Part shown: piece by piece, positions 1 through 10,720 of the stretch | Position numbering within the stretch: position 1 is the first letter of the stretch | Layout of the letters: the number at the start of each line of letters is the position of its first letter | The notes under the pieces: generated by a model | What the model was told of the DNA's origin: nothing | The model's input: only the letters and a program-made list of their open reading frames with translations | Database searches by the model: none | NCBI GenBank assembly: GCA_025769875.1 | Contig: JAGFNK010000222.1 | Coordinates: 1 to 64,000 of the forward strand | Origin: Russula earlei | Taxonomy: Eukaryota; Basidiomycota; Agaricomycetes; Russulales; Russulaceae | Length of the DNA: 64,000 nucleotides | Direction: 5' to 3' | Program-made: the position numbers and the translations under genes

Positions 1-143
1 ATCTGCACATAGAGAAGGGCTGCCAATGATGCGTTGAAAATGCTTTATTTCATCAGGCGTTGCCTCCCCGGAGTGCTTGACCAAGTGGACATCTGCCCCG
101 GAGGGCAGCGGAGTGCGGACCGGATTGGAATCCGCCATCCCGA
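1..143 (-). pseudogene. Copia A RT/RNase H segment after the solo LTR
   Basis: Continuation of the Copia A polyprotein beyond the solo LTR. Read on the minus strand from 143 it gives the block GMADSNPVRTPLPSG and then RIIGSLLYVQ, both hallmark Copia motifs downstream of the RT. With the LTR and one copy of the CCCGA duplication removed it joins in frame to the RT fragment ending at 739. The homologous piece in Copia B lies at about 61795-61950. The window edge cuts it off. Confidence 0.85.
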
Positions 144-733
144 TGTTGTAAACTACCCCTTTGTCAGTTCGTCCATTATTATTCTTCTTTGTTACCCTTG
201 TCTCCGTGGTTACTGTTTCATCCCTTGATGGTGATCCCCTATTGTTTCATCTATTGTGTTTCACTTATTGTGTTTCATCTATTGTTGAGTACTTTTGCTA
301 TTGATCTACCTTTATCTATTGTTCTGCTTATGGTACTGTACAGCCTCGCCACATACAGTATTTAAGCGCCTGTAGAAGCTGGGGAATGCCCCAAGCTTAG
401 CTTTGTCCCATTTCCTGTCGCATCCCTTGCCCTGTATACTCTCTCAATCACAACTTGCTTGTGCTGGCCTCTATTCTACTCGACCTAAGCACACCTCAAG
501 GAACCCTTGTGTTCCTCTTCCTCCTCTGCCTCTCTCTCATCATTCTCCTCTTCTGTGAAACCAGAAGATCGACTCTGTCTGCGGACTGAGTCATTGTCTG
601 ACTCAGCCTTGAGACGCTAAAACCTAGAACCGGTCTCTTTGAGCCGGCCCCCACTGAACCCTTGAACCAAGTCACAGGGACTTGGCCCCATTGAACCTTG
701 AGCTAACGCTCTAACGGCCGCGACGCCGTTACA
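144..733 (+). mobile_element. Solo LTR, family A (590 bp)
   Basis: Begins TGTTGTAAAC, ends GCCGTTACA, and is flanked by the direct repeat CCCGA at 139-143 and 734-738, so it is a complete solo LTR that landed in the Copia A RT. A TATTTAAG box at about 359-366 suggests the plus orientation. Further copies of the same family lie at 16920-17522, 29442-30134 and as a fragment at 22835-25216. No internal region of this family is present in the window. Confidence 0.95.
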
Positions 734-1360
734 CCCGAAGCGATTGACAATCTCTGAGATGTACCTAGATTGATCAATGTCTAGTCGCTTAGCCGAGCGA
801 TCACGCGTGACACGAATCCCAAGATAGGAGTCGATCTCGCCTAGATCAGTCATTTCATAGCGCGTGGACAATGAATTCTTAATGTCTGCAATCAGTGGGA
901 GTGAATCGCCTAAGATGGTGACATCATCAACATAGAGGATAATGATTATGGTTCCCCCTGCGTCTTGGCGATGATAAACCCCAGCATCTGAGTGCATGCG
1001 CGTGAAGCCGAGCCCAGTGAGAACTCCATGAAACTGTAAGTTCCATGCGCGCGAGGCTTGTTTGAGGCTGTAGAGAGCCTTCTTTAACCGACAGACTTTG
1101 TCTTTTTGTTCCGGAGTGATGAAACCTTGTGGTTGCTCCATGTAGATCTCTTCCTCCAGTGTGCCATTAAGGAATGCCGACTTGACGTCCATTTGATGGA
1201 TCTCCCAATCCTCTAGCACGGCCAACGCTAGGAGCAGTCTCAAAGACTCAAATCTGGCAACTGGTGAGAAAGTTTCATCATAATCAATCCCCTCCACTTG
1301 GGTGAACCCCTTTGTGACTAAACGCGCACGAAATCTACCATCAGATTTGCGTGCAAACAC
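734..1360 (-). pseudogene. Copia A reverse transcriptase
   Basis: Minus-strand RT of the Copia polyprotein. The frame contains FARKSDGRFRARLVTKGFTQ and DYDETFSPVARFESLR, the conserved Copia RT entry blocks, and the catalytic YVDD in LYVDDVTILGDS, followed by the SYLGIRV block. Copying of element RNA into DNA is the expected role. Upstream, a TGA at about 1376 separates it from the integrase tail; at 739 the solo LTR interrupts the block NRFG. The catalytic aspartates are intact, so the defects are interruption and nonsense rather than loss of the active site. Confidence 0.9.
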
Positions 1361-2553
1361 CCATCGAGATCACATGGCCTTGCGGCCTGGCGGCAGATCT
1401 ACAAGCTCCCAGGTACCATTCTTAGCAAGTGCATCAATTTCATATTGACACATGGTTCTCCATTGATCGGCGGAGTCCTGAGGACATCGCTTCCCGAAAC
1501 GTAGCTGGAGTGATCGCCTCTGCCATCGCTAATAGTGCCGTATGCGATAGGCCGCCCCCCCGCATTTGTGTTAGAAGTGAGAAATCTAGGATTAGAACGC
1601 GGGTTAGGGCGAAGACGCCTAGGTGAGGGCGGACGCGGTGGACCAGAGGATGTCCCTGGCAATGCTGAGTGAGGCTGGCGCAAGCGGACTTGGCGCACAG
1701 GCTGAATGCGGCATGGCGGAGTATGTGGAAAGGGCTGAGTGGGAGGGGTAAGGTAAAGTGAATTAGGTGTATTGGGATCTAGTGGGGTTTCCGGAGGTGC
1801 AGGACTAAGTCCGCAGCCATCCGGTTCGTGCAGAAGTGGGGCAGTGAAAGAAACCGGTCCCGTGAAGACCAAGGGTTGTGCAGGAGGAGGAGTGTCAGTA
1901 AGGTCTCCCCTAGCAGGCAGTATGCGCTCATCGAAAGTGACATCGCGCGATAAGAACAGCTTTCGGGTGGATTGATTCCAGAGTCGGTAACCCTTAGATC
2001 CAGACTCGTACCCAACAAAAATCATCTCGACCGATCTCGGATCGAGCTTCTTTCGTTTGTTAGCAGGCGTGTGTACATACGCCTTACATCCAAAGACACG
2101 GAAATAGGAAACGTCCGGAACTTGTCCGTCCGTCCAGACTGAGTGAGGTGTGTTCCACCGGAGAACGCGTGTAGGAGTGCAATTGTAGATATGGACTGCT
2201 GCGTCAGTAGCAAGCTCCCAGAAACCCAGAGTAAGACTGGCACCGTGTAGCATAGCACGCATCTTGTCTTCGAGGGTCCGGTTCCATCTCTCCGCTACGC
2301 CATTCTGCTGTGGTGACCCTGGCATTGTCAATCTATGCTCAATTCCCTTTTGATCTAAGACCGATCTGAGGGTACCGGACAAGTACTCCCCTCTGCGATC
2401 CGAGTGTAGTGCTTTGATCTTATCATTGGTCTGGTTTTCTGACCACGCGAGATATTTTTTGAATGCATCAGCACACTGATCTCTACTTTTGAGGAAGTAC
2501 ACTACCCCATAACGGGAGTAGTTGTCGATAAATGTTGCCCAATAAGTTGCACC
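1361..2553 (-). pseudogene. Copia A integrase and linker
   Basis: Integrase part of the Copia polyprotein. In one long minus-strand frame: the D in the FIDNYSRYG block, LHSDRRGEYLS, and the E in PQQNGVAERWNRTL, giving a full DD35E triad. These are followed by the FGCKAYVH and KLDPRS..FVGYE blocks and a proline-rich linker. A TGA at about 2554, where the same frame resumes at once (QTQSI then GATYWATF), separates it from gag. Around 1480-1560 the frame shifts near a run of seven C before the block EIDALAKNGTWELV, which starts the RT domain. Confidence 0.88.
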
Positions 2554-4029
2554 TCAGATCGACTGGGTCTGCATCGGACCAGCTAAGTCAGTATGCACGA
2601 TCTGTAGACGCCGATCCGATCGCTTAGGCGAAGCCAGGAAAGGAAGTCGCGTCTGTTTGCCGAGTTCACACCCGGGGCAAGGTGACTGATCGCGATCCGC
2701 TGAACTAAGCGAGATTCCCTTGACGGAATGAGCGTATTTGATTAGCGCGCATGAGGACATATGTCCCATGCGCTGATGCCAGATGTTAAGTGGTAGCACC
2801 CCCGCCTGCACGTGTAGGGCCGGAGATGAAAAATCAATATAGAATAGGTTATTCTCCAGGTATCCTTGCGCGACTGTCCGATCTTTGTAGTAGATTTGGC
2901 ACGCGTTCTGAGTAAAAGTGATATGTCCCCCCCTTTGGAGCAATGCGCTGACTGAGAAGTAGCGCGCGTCGGCTTCCGGAACATGCATGACATCGGTGAG
3001 GGTTAATGGAAACTTCCCAATGCCTCCAGATGGTAGGATGGATACAGATCTGGTCCCAATCTGCTTGATGATAGCGTGACCACCGAGGTTAACTGATCCA
3101 GTGGCCGGAGTGTAAGTGATGAAGTCAGTCCGGAACGGACTGATGTGATGGGTGGCTCCTGAGTCAATCATCCAGTGCAATCTAGTCGCCGAGTAAAGGG
3201 AAATGCGAATGTCATTTTCATCATCCAAGATCTCCGTAATTGTAGCAGTAGTCTCTACTATGTGCGCGTTGACCTTTCTGTTAGTGTCCGCGCCAGATTC
3301 CCTCTTTTTCTTTGCCTTCTCCTCCTCATCCTTTTTCTTCTTCTGGCACTCAGGACTCTTGTGACCAGCTTTGTTGCAATAATAACATTTTATTTTGTTT
3401 TTATCACTCTGTTTCTTGACCAGAGCAATTTTGTTAAGGGAAGCGGAGGAGCTGGCCCGACGACTCTCTTCATTGAGAATGTGTTCCTGAATGGCTTTCG
3501 GGGAAAGCTTGTTTGGAAGATTAGAGCCGAGGATAGCTTGCGTAAGACCAGAGTAAGAGCTGGGAAGTGACTGAATTAGAGTGAGACTGAATTGGAGATC
3601 GGTGACGGGCATGTCATTGTTCTGAAGATTGATCCTAGTATCATTCAATTTCTGTAGTTGTGGGAACATCGGGCTGGTGTCATCTAGATCAAAACGCATG
3701 AAGGCGGTCCAAGAGTTATGTAGGGACATAGATCCAATGCCGATGCAAGTAGTCTTAAGTTGTTCCCACTTGAGTTTACAGGTGTCGAACTTGGTGTTAT
3801 CGCTTATCTCTGCGTATATATCTTTCTGGAGATGGAGCTGGAAGATGCCTAACAGTATGTCTTCTTCAATGTCCCAATTGCTATCTCCAGAGGGTTTTGT
3901 ATCAATAAGATGACACCAGAAACCATTCATTCGGGTAATGGCCTCGAAGCGAAATGACCAAGTAGTCCAATTTGATGAATCTAAGATCTCCAGGGGCGTT
4001 CCCGAGGGGATAGTGAATGTGGGTGCCAT
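2554..4029 (-). pseudogene. Copia A gag, protease and gag-pre-integrase
   Basis: 491 residues from the Met at 4029, chosen because it starts the first conserved gag block (SNWTTWSFRFEAI). N-terminal gag domain at about 1-210 (Copia UBN2-like), then a CCHC zinc knuckle CYYCNKAGHKSPEC at about 220, a lysine/glutamate-rich basic stretch, the aspartic protease motif WMIDSGATHHI at about 288, and a gag-pre-integrase domain with WHQRMGHMS and the CPGCELGKQTR zinc-binding block. It ends at a TGA that is probably a mutated Arg codon. Packaging and polyprotein processing are the known roles of these domains. Confidence 0.92.
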
Positions 4030-4270
4030 ATGATGTAATGAGGTGAATTGCCAATCCGGACCAGCGGAGCAATTGTAGCCGGATCAATTAGAGATCAAAT
4101 CAGTATCTTTGACGCGTGATGTAACTGCGCGCGCATCAATCCTTTGGTTCCAGGGGCCAAGGGAGTAAGATGTCATCTGATAACAGAGGTTTGTGGGGAA
4201 GGGAGGTGTTATAGGAATAAACGTGTGTGGTGATCTCTGTGGATTTTAGATATGGGCAGGGCCCATAACC
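4030..4270 (-). other. Copia A 5' leader between LTR and gag
   Basis: No gene. On the minus strand this is the untranslated leader of Copia A. GGTTATGGGCCC follows the LTR end directly (plus strand GGGCCCATAACC at 4259-4270) and is in the expected place for the primer-binding site, but I could not match it to a particular tRNA. Confidence 0.5.
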
Positions 4271-4717
4271 TGTTGAAAATAGACGCAGTATGTGTGATTA
4301 GATAGCAGCAGATGATAAGATCGCAGGCAGATCTATCAGACAATAGTTCAGTTTGGTTGACACAAAACTAATATAAATAATGTACCTATCAGACAATAGC
4401 TACAACGCGTCGTTAGTACTGTGAGATAAGATGTCATAGTGTAAATACTCACTTCAGTTTGGTTGACACAAAACTGAAGTGATCTACGTACTTTGTGGCG
4501 TTCTTAAGTACCTGAGACCGCCACTAGATGCAGTACAGTTAACTACCATCACGGATCACTAAGTAAGTCCGAGGATCAGTTGTAAGTAGCTACCGATTGT
4601 CCTAAATCACTCTATCAATGTAACTAACGCGTGCTGCAGCGTATGAGCTGAGCCGGTGATGCCCGGTCCGGGTGATCCGACGCGTCAGCGCATCCGAGTT
4701 GTGATCACATCACAACA
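4271..4717 (-). mobile_element. Copia A 5' LTR
   Basis: 447 bp; on the minus strand it starts TGTTGTGATG and ends TTTTCAACA. It shares the core block with GACAATCGGTAGC and a pair of CTTCAG hairpins with the LTRs at 23075, 30558 and 61098, which proves the family. The full hairpin is at about 4451-4481 and the partial one at about 4340-4365. No duplication can be checked because the partner LTR lies outside the window. Confidence 0.85.
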
Positions 4718-5254
4718 CACCTGAGACTCTGGGCAGTGCAGATCTCAACACCTTTTGGCACCCCACTGAACCTGAAGTAGGATATTACCTCTGCATCGAA
4801 AACCTTTACCACCCTATTGAATTTATCAACAGACGTTGGTATAAACTTGATAGACGAGAAGTCGGACTTCACCTTGAATATGCCACTCACAAAGGCCTTG
4901 TTCTCAACAATGAAGAACACGGTTTAGAAACTTGGGATCAATCAGACCCCCAGTACCAACTCTTTCAATATCAACCTTCACCTTCTCTTGGAAGACATTG
5001 TTTATCTTCAGCAGAAGAATCCGAATGACCTTCCTCTCGACCTCGAACCAGACAACCTTCACCTAGGTTATCTCCTATACATCTAGCAGTAGAAGCCGCG
5101 CCAGCACCCTGAACCACTTCCTGTACCACAAAGGATCTTTGGTATCGCTTGCATACCCACTCCTAGACCTCTTACCCCTCCTACTCCACCTTCACCTCCT
5201 ACTCCACCTTCACCTCCTACTCCACCTTCACCTCCTACTCCACCTCCTCCAGCT
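4718..5254 (+). pseudogene. Gypsy-A coding remnant upstream of gag
   Basis: One frame stays nearly open from about 4743 to 5030 and encodes an aromatic-rich stretch (for example FINRRWYKLDRREVGLHLE), then breaks. I recognise no domain. Further right, a Pro/Thr/Ser-rich leader lies in frame with the gag Met from about 5090, including an 18-bp tandem repeat (about 5183-5245) coding TPPSPP units. It is comparable in position, not in readable sequence, to the long coding region upstream of G2 gag at 26090-29007, so an extra N-terminal ORF or a long gag extension is possible. Confidence 0.5.
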
Positions 5255-6271
5255 ATGGCTGCCATAGTCCCAATCCCTTCTAATGGAGTGGTCAGGGGAA
5301 ACCCACCATCTATCTTTGATGGAGACTGCTCCCAATCCTCCAAATTCATGAGAGAGTTTGCCATCTTTTGTAATATGAATGATGAAAACTCCCTCTTCAA
5401 CAATCCCTATAGACGAGTTAACGCTTGTTTATCCTTTATAAGAGGCCCTAATGTGGAGCATTGGGTTGACACTCAACTGGAAGCAGTCGATAATAGTGTC
5501 AACACTCTTGGAATACTCAGGACCGATGAAGTTCCATGGGACGACTTTAGAAATGCGTTTAACAATGCCTTTACCGATACTAATAAAAGGCAAAACACGT
5601 TCAACAAACTAGCTGTTCTAAGACAACAAGGACCTGACCTGGACTCTTATATTGCCACCTTTACCAACCTTGCCAACGACACAGGATATGACCTAAATGC
5701 AAACGGAACTCTAGACTATTTTGCTAGAGGTCTTAGTAGGCCACTCCTTAACAACGTCTTATCAAGGGAAACCCTACCTACCAATTTCACGGAATGGACC
5801 AAAGCAGCTAGAAAGGAACACAACAATTATGCCGTGAGGCAAAGCTATATGAGAGATATACGCAATATTGCGCGTAATCCCCAACGATTCCTTAACTTCT
5901 GTCCTACCAACACTACATTCCGCCCTCCTCCTGGACCGCCTCCTAGGGCAAATCCTGTATTTGTACCAAGGAACCCTACTGGTCAATTTATTCCTAGGGG
6001 CAACAATCAAGTTGTTCCAATGGATGTTGACCGCGCTAGAGCGGCCACCACGGAACAAGAAAAGAAACAACATCAAGTCGAAGGACGTTGCTTCTTTTGC
6101 TCTAAACAAGGACATGTTGCACGCAACTGTCCTAACAAGTCGACCACCTTCAAATCAGTTCCTATGAAAACATGTCTGGTTGAAGTTATAGAACCAGATG
6201 AATACCAGGAACTGTATTACCCTGAAGAACAGGTCGACACCCATGTTCGTTTAGCTCAAACTGACAAATAA
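5255..6271 (+). pseudogene. Gypsy-A Gag
   Basis: 338 residues from the Met at 5255. A retrotransposon gag (capsid-like) domain lies at about 20-200, with WDDFRNAFNNAF and LRQQGPDLDSYIATFTNLA as typical blocks. A proline-rich linker follows, then a nucleocapsid zinc knuckle CFFCSKQGHVARNC near residue 280 that would bind element RNA. The frame upstream of the Met is also open and proline-rich, so the true start could be earlier. It ends at a TAA near 6271; one frame over, the sequence continues as the gag C-terminus (EEVAAIMSGYSEEQRCSW), so gag has a frameshift. Confidence 0.9.
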
Positions 6272-6675
6272 CCAACCTGAATATTATCAGGAAAATCCTC
6301 CTGATGATCAACCAGTCCAACAACCTACTCAACAGGAGACACAGACTTATAATGAAGGACCATCTCCTGAGGAAGTTGCGGCTATAATGTCTGGATATTC
6401 TGAAGAACAACGTTGCTCATGGGCTACTGCCATGGTCAATAACGGCGTGGATTTTCCCCCAGCTTGAATTACCCAGCCTTAATTCGAGCTGTCTTTCCTA
6501 GTGATGTATTTGTAGCAAGACTCAATTCAATCAAAGTTCCTGTTCAAATACACACTAGTGGATGAAGGGCTGATCTCATCACTCTACTTGATAGTGGAGC
6601 AACCGACAATTTCATCCACAAGAATATCATCACTCGCTATAAACTCCCAGTTTCCACTCTACAAAAGCCAAAAGT
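6272..6675 (+). pseudogene. Gypsy-A gag C-terminus and protease N-half
   Basis: Frameshifted continuation of gag followed by the retropepsin-like protease. LLDSGATDNFIHKNI carries the catalytic D-S-G triplet of aspartic proteases and sits just before the solo LTR. A stop interrupts the block before it (HTSG, stop, RADLITLLDSG). The reading frame is cut at PKV by LTR-G1 and resumes at 7505 as VMRNVDGTHNKAG. Confidence 0.85.
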
Positions 6676-7504
6676 TGTTACGAACCAAGGCCAGGTCCTG
6701 ACCATAGATGATCCTGTTTCATCAAAGAGAGAGACCTCTCTCATTTGGCATTACCAACTCCCTTCCGTTTTCTGGCTATTCCCCCTGCAGTGCAAGATAT
6801 CGCTATTGCAAACCCACTAAACACGACCAGGCACCGTTCCTAATCGGGTAATCATCGCGTGGCAACCACATGGCCACCCAGCCACCAGGGACCCGAAACA
6901 GCGGCACAAACTCTTAGAAACTGCTGCATAAATCATCTGACGTCATGCAGGCTCCAATGACATCATAGCTGACTGAGCGACTCCACAGTGACCTCATAGG
7001 CTCACTAAGCGCTCCACAGTGACATCATAATGATGTCATCGCTCCACAATGATCAGTAATGCGCTCAGTAAGCCTGGAACTTGACACAAGCAAGTTTATG
7101 CCCTCTGTAGTCCTATTGGATGGTATCAAAGAGTCTAGAATAGTCCCAGGTCTTTGTAATCGACCCCTGTACACTGTATATAAGCCCCAATGTAGCATGG
7201 CAGTCGTCAGACTGTCCATTTGTGATACTCTCATCTTCCTGGGTACTCCCCTGCGACCGCTCAGTCTAAAGATTCCCCTCGCTTCCAAGGTACTCTTCAA
7301 CGACTGCCTTGTTTAAAGTCCCCTCGCTACACTGGCCTCCAGCCTTCGCCTTTGTCTCTTGCAACACCTACCAGTCCCCATCTGGTACCTCCTCGTCGTT
7401 TGGCTCGTCCTCTTGTTCAACGCGCCTTTGCCGCGTATCATCTGTTCCGACCCTTGCCCACCTGCTCCTGAGTCCCACACGGATCAGCAGTACGTGTCTT
7501 GACA
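6676..7504 (+). mobile_element. Solo LTR, family G1 (829 bp)
   Basis: Starts TGTTACGAACCAAGG, ends GTACGTGTCTTGACA, and is flanked by AAAGT at 6671-6675 and 7505-7509. It interrupts the Gypsy-A protease. A TATATAAG box at about 7186-7193 supports plus orientation. Further copies are 25217-26043 and the multiply interrupted 29013-31550, which is also 829 bp once its insertions are removed. Confidence 0.96.
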
Positions 7505-9070
7505 AAAGTCATGCGCAATGTAGATGGTACTCACAACAAAGCTGGAACTGTCACCGAAGCAGTCGACCTTTACATTCAATTTAAAGGACAAGAACATCAA
7601 ATGTGCTTCTATATCGCCAAAATCTCAACCGATGACATGCTTCTTGGCTCCCCATTCCTTCATGCTACCAATCCTGCTGTTGACTGGACCAAAGGAACCC
7701 TTGAGGATACTGTTGTAGCCTCCACTTGGGATGCCGACAAATGGATCAAGCGACTTCCTATACCCCCACGCTTCAATCCTACTCCAATTAGAGTAGTAAA
7801 GATTAGGACTTCTACCCAATTAGCTGCACAAGCAGCTGATCAAGACAAGAAGGACTGGAAGGATTTAGTTCCTCCCAACTATCATCACTTTGAAAGGCTC
7901 TTTTCTGAAGAAGTCTCTCATCACTTTCCTACTTCCAAAACTTGGGATCATGCCATAGACCTAATCCCTGATGCTCCATCTACGCTCAATTGCAAGATCT
8001 ACCCCTTTGCACCAGTGGAACAACAGGCCCAAGATGAATTCCTAAAAGAACATTTGGAAAAAGGATACATACATCCTTCAAAGTCACCATATGCCTCTCC
8101 TTGCTTCTTCATAGGCAAGAAAGATGGTAAACGACACTACGTCCAAGACTATAGACGTCTTAATGCAATCACTGTTGAAAACAAAACCCCCCTTCCTCTC
8201 ATTCCCGAAATCATCACTCGCTTAGGAAGTAAACAATACTTCACTAAGTTTGACGTACGATGGGGTTATAACAACATACGCATAAAAGACGGTGATCAAT
8301 GGAAGGCAGCATTCAAAACAAATAAGGGCTTATTCGAACCTATGGTGATGACCTTTGGTCTCACTAACGCCCCTGCCACCTTCCAATCTATGGTCAATGA
8401 TATCTTTAGAGAAGAACTCAATCACCATGATATGGAGTTCCACATCTACATGGACGATGGCATCATCGCCACACAAGCATCTAAAGGATGGGAGTATCAC
8501 AAAGACCTCGTTACTCGCATCTTTACGAAGCTTCAAGATAATGACCTCTTTCTTAAACCCGAGAAATGTCAATTTCACAAAGAAGAAATTGACTATCTTG
8601 GCGTCATTATCGGCAAAGGAATGATCAAGATGGACCCAATCAAAGTCAAGGGAATTCGTGATTGGAAAGCCCCTACCAATCTACACGAACCACACTCTTT
8701 CCTTGGATTTGGGAACTACTATCGCAACTTCATTCCAAAATACTCAGATATTGTTCAACCCCTAGTCTGGCTCACTAAGAAAAACAAACCTTGGGTCTGG
8801 GATAATTACACAGAATCTTCGTTCAATATTCTCAAGAACATCTTTACCCATTACCCCATTCTTTGTAACCCAGACTTCAATAAACCTTTCATTGTGGATG
8901 CCGACACCTCTTCTTTCGCTCTGGGAGCCACTATATCTCAGCAATTTGAAGATGGTATCCATCCTCTGGTATATTTCTCAAGATCCCTACTACCAGCAGA
9001 AAGGAACTACGATATCCATGACAGAGAACTACTTGCTATAGTATCTGTCCTTAAAGAATATCGACACTAG
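7505..9070 (+). pseudogene. Gypsy-A protease C-half, reverse transcriptase, RNase H N-half
   Basis: About 520 codons. Protease C-terminal half with MLLGSPFLHATNP at about residue 48; RT with KIYPFAPVEQQ, CFFIGKKDGKRHYVQDYRRL, FDVRWGYNNIRIKDGDQWK, LTNAPATFQSMVN and the active site YMDDGIIA. The two Asp are present; Gly replaces the commoner Ile after them. The RT tail is SFLGFGNYYRNFIP, and RNase H begins with FIVDADTSSFALGATISQ. The frame ends at TAG 9068-9070 inside EYRH..LLGARHEV, where Trp (TGG) is expected, so this is a nonsense point mutation. Product: the replicative polymerase of the element. Confidence 0.93.
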
Positions 9071-10720
9071 CTACTTGGGGCACGTCATGAAGTAACTATT
9101 CACACAGATCATGCCAATCTGGCCTACTTTCGCAAACCCCAGGACCTTTCACCACGTCAAGCAAGGTGGATGGCCCTTCTCCAGGAATACAACTTCAAGT
9201 TGACGACTATCCCTGGAAAGTCTAATACTGTTGCCGATATTCTATCACGACGACCTGATCACAAAGGAGAAAACATCCATAACAAAGCTATCACACTCCT
9301 ACCTGATCATGTCTTCAATGAGCACTTACAGATGGCAAATGTTCCTGAAGCTCGTGCTCCTACCCTTAACCATACCTTTGGCGATAACCAGGAAGCCTTT
9401 GCAAGCAAAGCTTACTCACACAAGTCACTCCCCTTACGCACTTACCTGCCTGATGACCCCGTTTTACGATGGGAAGTCTTGAAGGAAGTCCATGATTCCC
9501 CAGTGGGAGGACACCCTGGCATCGCTAATACCTGGGATCTTATAAGAAGGAAATATGAAGGACCTAGACTCCGTCTATTCATAGAAGAATACGTCAAGGG
9601 ATGCGCTAAGTGTCAAGAATCTAAAGCCATCACCACCCTGAAACATGCGCCACTCCAACCATTTGATACAAATGTGTCAGCTGGCCCCTTCCAATATGTT
9701 TCAATGGACCTTATCATGGATCTTCCAAAGTCCGGATCATATGATTCCATTCTTACTATCGTTGATCAAGGCTGCTCAAAGGCCGCAAAGTTTATCCCCT
9801 GCAATAAAACCATAGATGGTCTGGGCATTGCCATCAAGTACCTGGCTAATCTATTTCCATGGTTCGGAATTCCCAAGAGAATCATCTCTGACAGGGACCC
9901 CCGTTTCAAAGGAAACTTCGCCAGGGCCATCTGTAAAGCCACAGGGATCAAACAAAATTTGAGCACTGCCTTTCACCCACACATGGATGGACAAACCAAG
10001 CAGATGAACCTCTGGATAGAGACTTATCTGAGGGAATTCGTAAATCGACGGCAAAATGATTGGCACACACTACTTCCCATTGCTGAGTTTGCTCACAATA
10101 CTTGGCAACATGAAGGCACCAGGCACACACCACACGAACTTCTTCTTGGTTTCAATCCAACTGCCAAATGGACAACAATGGATATATCAGTTCCTGAGGC
10201 TGAAACACGTCTCAAAATCATGGAACAGGTACGATCCAGGGCACAGGAGGAACTTCTGAAATGTATCAAACCATCAGAAGAACCAAGGAAGCTTGAAGAA
10301 GGACAACTCGTGTGGCTGGATGGATGTAATCTGATGGTCAAGGCCCCATCAAAGAAGCTTGCCCCCCGGCATTATGGACCATTTGAGGTGATACAACAAA
10401 TCACACCAGTGGCATATCACATCAAATTGCCCCCATCCACAATGTGTTTCATGTGGACCTTCTCATGCCATTCACTGAAACAGGGGCATATGGCAAAGCT
10501 TTCACCTGACCACCACCTGACATTGTACAAGGAGAAGAAGAATATGAAATTGCTGCTATCATCGGAGACAGGAAGTACCAAGGCAGGACACAATACCTTG
10601 TTCATTGGGAAGGATACCCGGTTTCAGGAGTGCTCATGGGTCAATTCTGCTGACCTCCATGCTCCGGCTCTACTCAAAGAATACTTGAACTCAAAGACAA
10701 ATTCCCCTGTGGGTGGATGA
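9071..10720 (+). pseudogene. Gypsy-A RNase H C-half, integrase and chromodomain
   Basis: The same frame resumes after the TAG: HTDHANLAYF (RNase H), then the H2C2 zinc domain with HDSPVGGHPG and CAKCQ. In the catalytic core the first Asp is in FQYVSMDLIMDLPKSG, the second in IISDRDPRFKG, and the third position reads DGQTKQMN with Lys where the family has Glu. A GPY/F-like block (LAPRHYGPFEV) follows. Near 10440 the frame shifts; the shifted frame holds HVDLLMPFTETG and the chromodomain YEIAAIIGDRKYQGR then TQYLVHWEGYPVSG. Loss of the DDE glutamate would abolish integration. Confidence 0.92.

Larger units (their letters stand above)
1..4717 (-). mobile_element. Ty1/Copia retrotransposon A (truncated by window edge)
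   Basis: Minus-strand Copia element in the order 5' LTR (4271-4717), gag, protease/gag-pre-integrase, integrase, reverse transcriptase, which identifies Pseudoviridae-type order (integrase before RT). It leaves the window inside the RT/RNase H region, so the 3' LTR is not seen. A 590-bp solo LTR sits in the RT at 144-733. It was inserted in, or recombined with, the 5' part of Gypsy-A, whose coding sequence begins directly at 4718. Several stops and frameshifts make it inactive. It belongs to the same family as Copia B at the right end and the solo LTRs at 23075 and 30558. Confidence 0.9.

Noticed and set aside
5083..5403. Glycine-rich minus-strand frame
   Set aside because: It is the antisense of the proline-rich gag leader with its 18-bp repeat.
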